Shown in pieces: positions 60,411-64,000 of a stretch of DNA of 64,000 nucleotides. How positions within the stretch are numbered: position 1 is the first letter of the stretch; each line of letters starts with the position of its first letter. The stretch comes from Luteipulveratus mongoliensis (GTDB lineage: Bacteria; Actinomycetota; Actinomycetes; Actinomycetales; Dermatophilaceae), in assembly GCF_001190945.1 (NCBI RefSeq), contig NZ_CP011112.1:2976001-3040000 (forward strand). Reading direction: 5' to 3'. The position numbers and the translations under genes are program-made. Below the pieces are notes generated by a model, which was not told where the DNA came from, did no database searches, and saw only the letters and a program-made list of their open reading frames with translations.

Positions 60411-62266
60411 CAGGTGCGGCCTCCAGTGCCGTGTGCGGCCTCGACTTCAGCCTCGGCGAGGCAAACCGCGGCCTTGATCAGGGTCAGATGGGAGAAGGCC
60501 TGAGGGTAGTTGCCGACCATCTGTCCAGCCTGTGGGTCGTACTCCTCGGCGAGCAGGCCGACATCGTTGGTCAGGCCGACCAGCCGGTCCATGAGGGCGC
60601 GCGCCTTGGAGAGCTGACCGGTCTTGGCATAGGCCGACACCAACCAGAAGGAGCAGGCGAGGAAAGGGTGCTCATCTCCGCTGAGGCCATCGACTCCTGA
60701 CTCGGTGCGGTAGCGCAGCAGGAACCCGTCGCGCATCAGGTCCTGCTCGATCGCGGCGACGGTCCCGAGCACCCGCGGGTCGTCACCCGGAAGGAAACCC
60801 ACCAAGGGGATCAGCAGGAGCGAGGCATCGACCTCATCGGTGTCGTAGTGCTGGGTGAAGGTGTTCTTGTCCACGTTGAAGCCCTTGTCCAGGACCTCCT
60901 GATGGACCGCGTCGCGCACCTCGCGCCAGCGCTCGACCGGCCCGTCGTAGCCATGCTCCTCGACCGCCTGGATCGCGCGGTCGAAAGCGGCCCAGACCAT
61001 CACCCGTGAGTGCGTGAAGTGCCGCAGCGGACCACGGATCTCCCAGAGACCGTTGTCGGGCTCGTCCCAGTGGCTGGCCAGCTCGTCGACGAGCGAACGC
61101 TGCACCGACCAGCTCTGCGTGGTCTCCTGCAGCCCGCGGTCACGGGCGATCTCGAGCGCGATCATGACCTCGCCGAGCACATCGGTCTGCTTCTGATCGA
61201 CCGCGCCGTTGCCGACCCGCACCGGCTGGGACCCGGCGTAGCCCGGCAGGTGCGAGAGCTCGCGCTCTGGCAGCTCACGGCCGCCGTCGACGGCGTACAT
61301 GATCTGCATGTCCTCGGGGTCGCCGGCCAGCGCGCGGACCAGCCAGTCCCGCCACAGCTTGGTCGCACCGACATAGCCGGCGCCGAGCAGGGACTCCAGC
61401 GTCAGGGACGCGTCGCGCAGCCAGCAGTAGCGGTAGTCCCAGTTGCGAACGCCGCCGAAGTCCTCGGGCAGGCTCGTGGTCGGGGCCGCCACGATGCCGC
61501 CTCGGCGAGTGTCGGTCAGCAGTCGCAGCACGAGAAGGGAGCGGACGACGGCGTCGCGGTAAGGCCCTTGGTAGGTGCAGCGATCGGCCCACTCCGCCGA
61601 GGTCTGGTAGGTCGTCTCGATCCGTGAAGGGATGTCCAGCGGCGGCGGGATGTCCTTCCACGAGGCGAACCAGGTCAGGCTGAACTGGAGCCGGTCGCCC
61701 GCTCGAACCATCCATCGGTCGCGGTGCTGGCCGTCTTCGGCCACCGGCAGGCGTTGGCCGCGCAGGACGAGCATGTCGGGGCCGGCGATCGCCACGATGA
61801 CCTCGTCGTCCCGCTCGTGCCCCGGATGGTGGGACACCCACGGTCGGACCTTGCCGTAGTTGAAGCGCACCACCCACTCGTGCTGCATCTCGACCTCGCC
61901 CTCGAGGCCCTCGATCACGCGGACGATGTCGGCCCTGTTGTCGCCGAGCGGCATCAGGTCGGTGACCTTCACGCGGCCGGTCTCGGTCTCATGAATCGTC
62001 TCGAGGATGCATGAGCGGCCGCGGTATCGGCGGGTGCTGCGGGCCTCTCCGACCGGACCGAGGAGCCATCGTCCATGATCCGGTGTGCCCAGCAGAGCAC
62101 TGAAGCACGCGGGGGAGTCGAAGCGCGGGATGCACAGCCAGTCAAGGGAGCCCGCCCGGCTCACCAGGGCCGCCGTCTCCGTGTCGCCGATGACGGCGTA
62201 CTCCTCGATCGGGACCCGCGTGCGCGTGGTCTTTCCCGCGTTGTACGTCGCCTCCCGCGCACCCAT
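60410..62266 (-). CDS. Glycoside hydrolase family 15 protein, possible trehalase
   Basis: 618 residues. A beta-sandwich N-terminal domain (~1-270; 'IEEYAVIGDTETAALVSRAG' in part) precedes the (alpha/alpha)6 barrel. 'DFGGVRNWDYRYCWLRDASLTL' (in part), 'PDNGLWEIRGPLRHFTHSRV' (general-acid Glu in 'LWEIRG') and 'GLLAEEYDPQAGQMVGNYPQAFSH' (in part; base Glu) are GH15 motifs. The actinobacterial members of this size include trehalases such as mycobacterial Rv2402 and glucoamylases; which applies is open. No signal peptide, so it acts inside the cell. First gene of a four-gene reverse operon. Confidence 0.9.
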   Translation of the reverse strand: MGAREATYNAGKTTRTRVPIEEYAVIGDTETAALVSRAGSLDWLCIPRFDSPACFSALLGTPDHGRWLLGPVGEARSTRRYRGRSCILETIHETETGRVKVTDLMPLGDNRADIVRVIEGLEGEVEMQHEWVVRFNYGKVRPWVSHHPGHERDDEVIVAIAGPDMLVLRGQRLPVAEDGQHRDRWMVRAGDRLQFSLTWFASWKDIPPPLDIPSRIETTYQTSAEWADRCTYQGPYRDAVVRSLLVLRLLTDTRRGGIVAAPTTSLPEDFGGVRNWDYRYCWLRDASLTLESLLGAGYVGATKLWRDWLVRALAGDPEDMQIMYAVDGGRELPERELSHLPGYAGSQPVRVGNGAVDQKQTDVLGEVMIALEIARDRGLQETTQSWSVQRSLVDELASHWDEPDNGLWEIRGPLRHFTHSRVMVWAAFDRAIQAVEEHGYDGPVERWREVRDAVHQEVLDKGFNVDKNTFTQHYDTDEVDASLLLIPLVGFLPGDDPRVLGTVAAIEQDLMRDGFLLRYRTESGVDGLSGDEHPFLACSFWLVSAYAKTGQLSKARALMDRLVGLTNDVGLLAEEYDPQAGQMVGNYPQAFSHLTLIKAAVCLAEAEVEAAHGTGGRT

Positions 62267-62338
62267 GGACCGAGACTAGGCCGCGGCCAGGCTCTGGCGT
62301 GAGACCCCGGGTCGGACGGGCTTGTCGGACCCCGCGCC

Positions 62339-62344
62339 TAGCAT
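62339..62344 (+). promoter_or_regulatory. -10 box of a probable leaderless promoter (uvrA)
   Basis: TAGCAT lies 6 bases before the uvrA GTG, in the 84-base divergent gap with the GH15 gene. Confidence 0.45.
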
Positions 62345-62350
62345 GGTCCC

Positions 62351-64000
62351 GTGGCATCTCCCTCGACATCCGGCGCCGTCTCGGTGCCCTCTGCTGGCAC
62401 TGGTTCCGCGCGCGACCATCTGAGGGTTCGGGGCGCGCGCGAGCACAACCTCAAGAACGTCTCGATCGATCTCCCTCGGGACAGTCTGGTCGTCTTCACC
62501 GGGCTGTCCGGATCAGGCAAGTCGTCCTTGGCGTTCGACACGATCTTTGCCGAGGGCCAACGCCGCTATGTCGAGTCCCTGTCGGCGTACGCCCGGCAGT
62601 TCCTGGGCCAGATGGACAAGCCGGACGTCGACTTCATCGAGGGTCTGTCACCTGCTGTCTCGATCGACCAGAAGTCGACCAACCGCAATCCCCGGTCGAC
62701 AGTGGGGACGATCACCGAGGTGTACGACTACCTCCGCCTGCTCTTCGCGCGTGCGGGTCGACCACACTGCCCGGTCTGTGGCGAGCCGGTCGGTCGGCAG
62801 ACGCCTCAGCAGATCGTCGACCAGCTGCTCGAGCTGCCGGACCGCACCCGTTTCCAGGTCCTGGCGCCGGTGGTCCGTGCCCGCAAGGGGGAGTACGTCG
62901 AGCTGTTCGCTGAGCTGCAGACCAAGGGCTTCTCGAGGGCACGGGTCGACGGTGAGGTCATCTCGCTGGCCGAGCCGCCCAAGCTGGAGAAGCAGAAGAA
63001 GCACTCGATCGACGTCGTGGTGGACCGGCTGGTCGCCAAGGGCGCCGGCGACGCCAACGGCAAGCAGCGGCTCACGGACTCGGTCGAGACGGCGCTCGGC
63101 CTGGCTTCCGGGGTGCTCGTCGTCGAGATGGTCGATCTCGAGGTCGACGACCCGCAGCGCGAGCGTCGCTTCTCCGAGAAGATGGCCTGCCCCAACGAGC
63201 ACCCGTTGAGCATGGACGAGATCGAGCCGCGCTCGTTCTCGTTCAACTCCCCGTTCGGCGCCTGCACGGCGTGCACCGGCATCGGCACCGAGCTGGAGGT
63301 CGACCCCGAGCTCGTCGTGCCCGACGAGGACAAGTCGATCTCCGAGGGCGCGATCCTGCCGTGGGCCCAGGGCCAAGGCACCAACGACTACTTCATGCGG
63401 GTCATCGGTGCGCTGGCGGAGGACCTGAAGTTCACCCTCGACCAGCCGTGGCACTCCCTGCCGGACCGGGCCAAGCAGGCGCTGCTGCACGGCCAGAACC
63501 ACCAGGTGCACGTCCGCTACAAGAGTCGCTACGGACGGGAGCGCAGCTACTCCACCGGGTTCGAGGGTGTCATCACGTTCGTGAAGCGCCGTCATGCCGA
63601 GACGGAGTCGGACTGGAGCCGCGACCGCTACGAGGGCTACATGCGCGAGGTGCCGTGCCCGGTGTGTCAGGGCGCTCGGCTCAAGCCCGAGTCCCTGGCC
63701 GTCACGATCGGTGGTCAGTCGATCGCCCAGGTCTGTGCGCTGCCGATCTCCGAGGCCGCGAAGTTCTTGCCGTCGGTCACGTTCACCGCGCGTGAGCACC
63801 AGATCGCCGAGCGCGTGATCAAGGAGATCGACGCACGGCTGGGCTTCCTGCTCGATGTCGGACTCGACTACCTCTCGCTCGACCGCCCGGCCGGCACCTT
63901 GTCGGGCGGTGAGGCGCAGCGCATCCGGCTGGCGACCCAGATCGGGTCCGGGCTGGTGGGCGTGCTCTACGTGCTGGACGAGCCGTCGATCGGTCTGCAC
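62351..64000 (+). CDS. uvrA: Excinuclease ABC subunit A, N-terminal part
   Basis: The first 550 codons; the gene runs off the window. After a ~20-residue leader come '[20 protein letters not shown]' and Walker A '[14 protein letters not shown]', then '[19 protein letters not shown]', the first zinc site '[10 protein letters not shown]', the UvrB-binding and insertion domains, the second zinc-finger region ('[20 protein letters not shown]', 'GACTACTG'; '[17 protein letters not shown]'), the ABC signature '[17 protein letters not shown]' and Walker B '[11 protein letters not shown]' at the window edge. It forms the damage-recognising dimer of nucleotide excision repair with UvrB, which is encoded 12.5 kb upstream on the same strand. 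Confidence 0.97.
   Translation, partial: MASPSTSGAVSVPSAGTGSARDHLRVRGAREHNLKNVSIDLPRDSLVVFTGLSGSGKSSLAFDTIFAEGQRRYVESLSAYARQFLGQMDKPDVDFIEGLSPAVSIDQKSTNRNPRSTVGTITEVYDYLRLLFARAGRPHCPVCGEPVGRQTPQQIVDQLLELPDRTRFQVLAPVVRARKGEYVELFAELQTKGFSRARVDGEVISLAEPPKLEKQKKHSIDVVVDRLVAKGAGDANGKQRLTDSVETALGLASGVLVVEMVDLEVDDPQRERRFSEKMACPNEHPLSMDEIEPRSFSFNSPFGACTACTGIGTELEVDPELVVPDEDKSISEGAILPWAQGQGTNDYFMRVIGALAEDLKFTLDQPWHSLPDRAKQALLHGQNHQVHVRYKSRYGRERSYSTGFEGVITFVKRRHAETESDWSRDRYEGYMREVPCPVCQGARLKPESLAVTIGGQSIAQVCALPISEAAKFLPSVTFTAREHQIAERVIKEIDARLGFLLDVGLDYLSLDRPAGTLSGGEAQRIRLATQIGSGLVGVLYVLDEPSIGLH

Overview
The window is a 64 kb chromosomal segment of a high-GC Gram-positive actinobacterium. Support comes from strong G/C third-position bias, GTG and TTG starts, many TANNNT -10 boxes only 6-8 bases before start codons (leaderless transcripts), a mycothiol-type maleylpyruvate isomerase-fold protein, an F420-type PPOX protein, a CoaE-GrpB fusion, DUF3068 and DUF2613 proteins and AftD-like membrane glycosyltransferases. 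The gene set (polA, rpsA, coaE, uvrB, terC, uvrA with lipoate ligase and NlpC/P60 genes between) would fit Nocardioidaceae, Intrasporangiaceae or related families; this placement is inference. No tRNA, rRNA, CRISPR, IS or prophage sequence was recognised, and no gene-free stretch exceeds 300 bases.

Layout. 1-4175: branched-chain amino acid ABC transporter (end of the binding protein, LivH, LivM, LivG, LivF), overlapping as one operon. 4205-9647: housekeeping genes (DUF554, GNAT, thioesterase, polA) and a small two-helix membrane protein. 9786-43349: a large cell-surface polysaccharide region. It holds a nucleotidyltransferase, five acyltransferase-3 proteins (four with an SGNH domain), a flippase, two giant AftD-like GT-C proteins, a third GT-C-like membrane protein, one GT2 and two GT4 glycosyltransferases, three methyltransferases, DUF2613, the heptose genes hddA-gmhA-gmhB, a UDP-glucuronate decarboxylase-like gene and two DUF3068 proteins. 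43374-51973: methyltransferase, rpsA, PPOX protein, coaE, an iron-box-preceded siderophore-interacting protein, lipoate ligase and uvrB. 52172-64000: a Tat-exported phospholipase C-type enzyme behind a Pho-box-like repeat, DUF3817, terC under a yybP-ykoY (Mn2+) riboswitch, an EamA exporter, a four-gene reverse operon (GH15, maleylpyruvate isomerase-like, metallo-beta-lactamase fold, NlpC/P60), and the 5' part of uvrA.

How it works together (inference): the central region can make activated sugars (NDP-heptose, UDP-xylose), assemble and flip lipid-linked glycans, polymerise them with membrane GT-C enzymes using polyprenyl donors, and decorate them with acyl and methyl groups. The most interesting non-coding signal is a 12-bp palindrome, TACY-N4-RGTA, found in six promoter regions of this region only (10811, 14853, 19313, 29429, 31166, 37806), which suggests one regulator controlling the surface-glycan genes.
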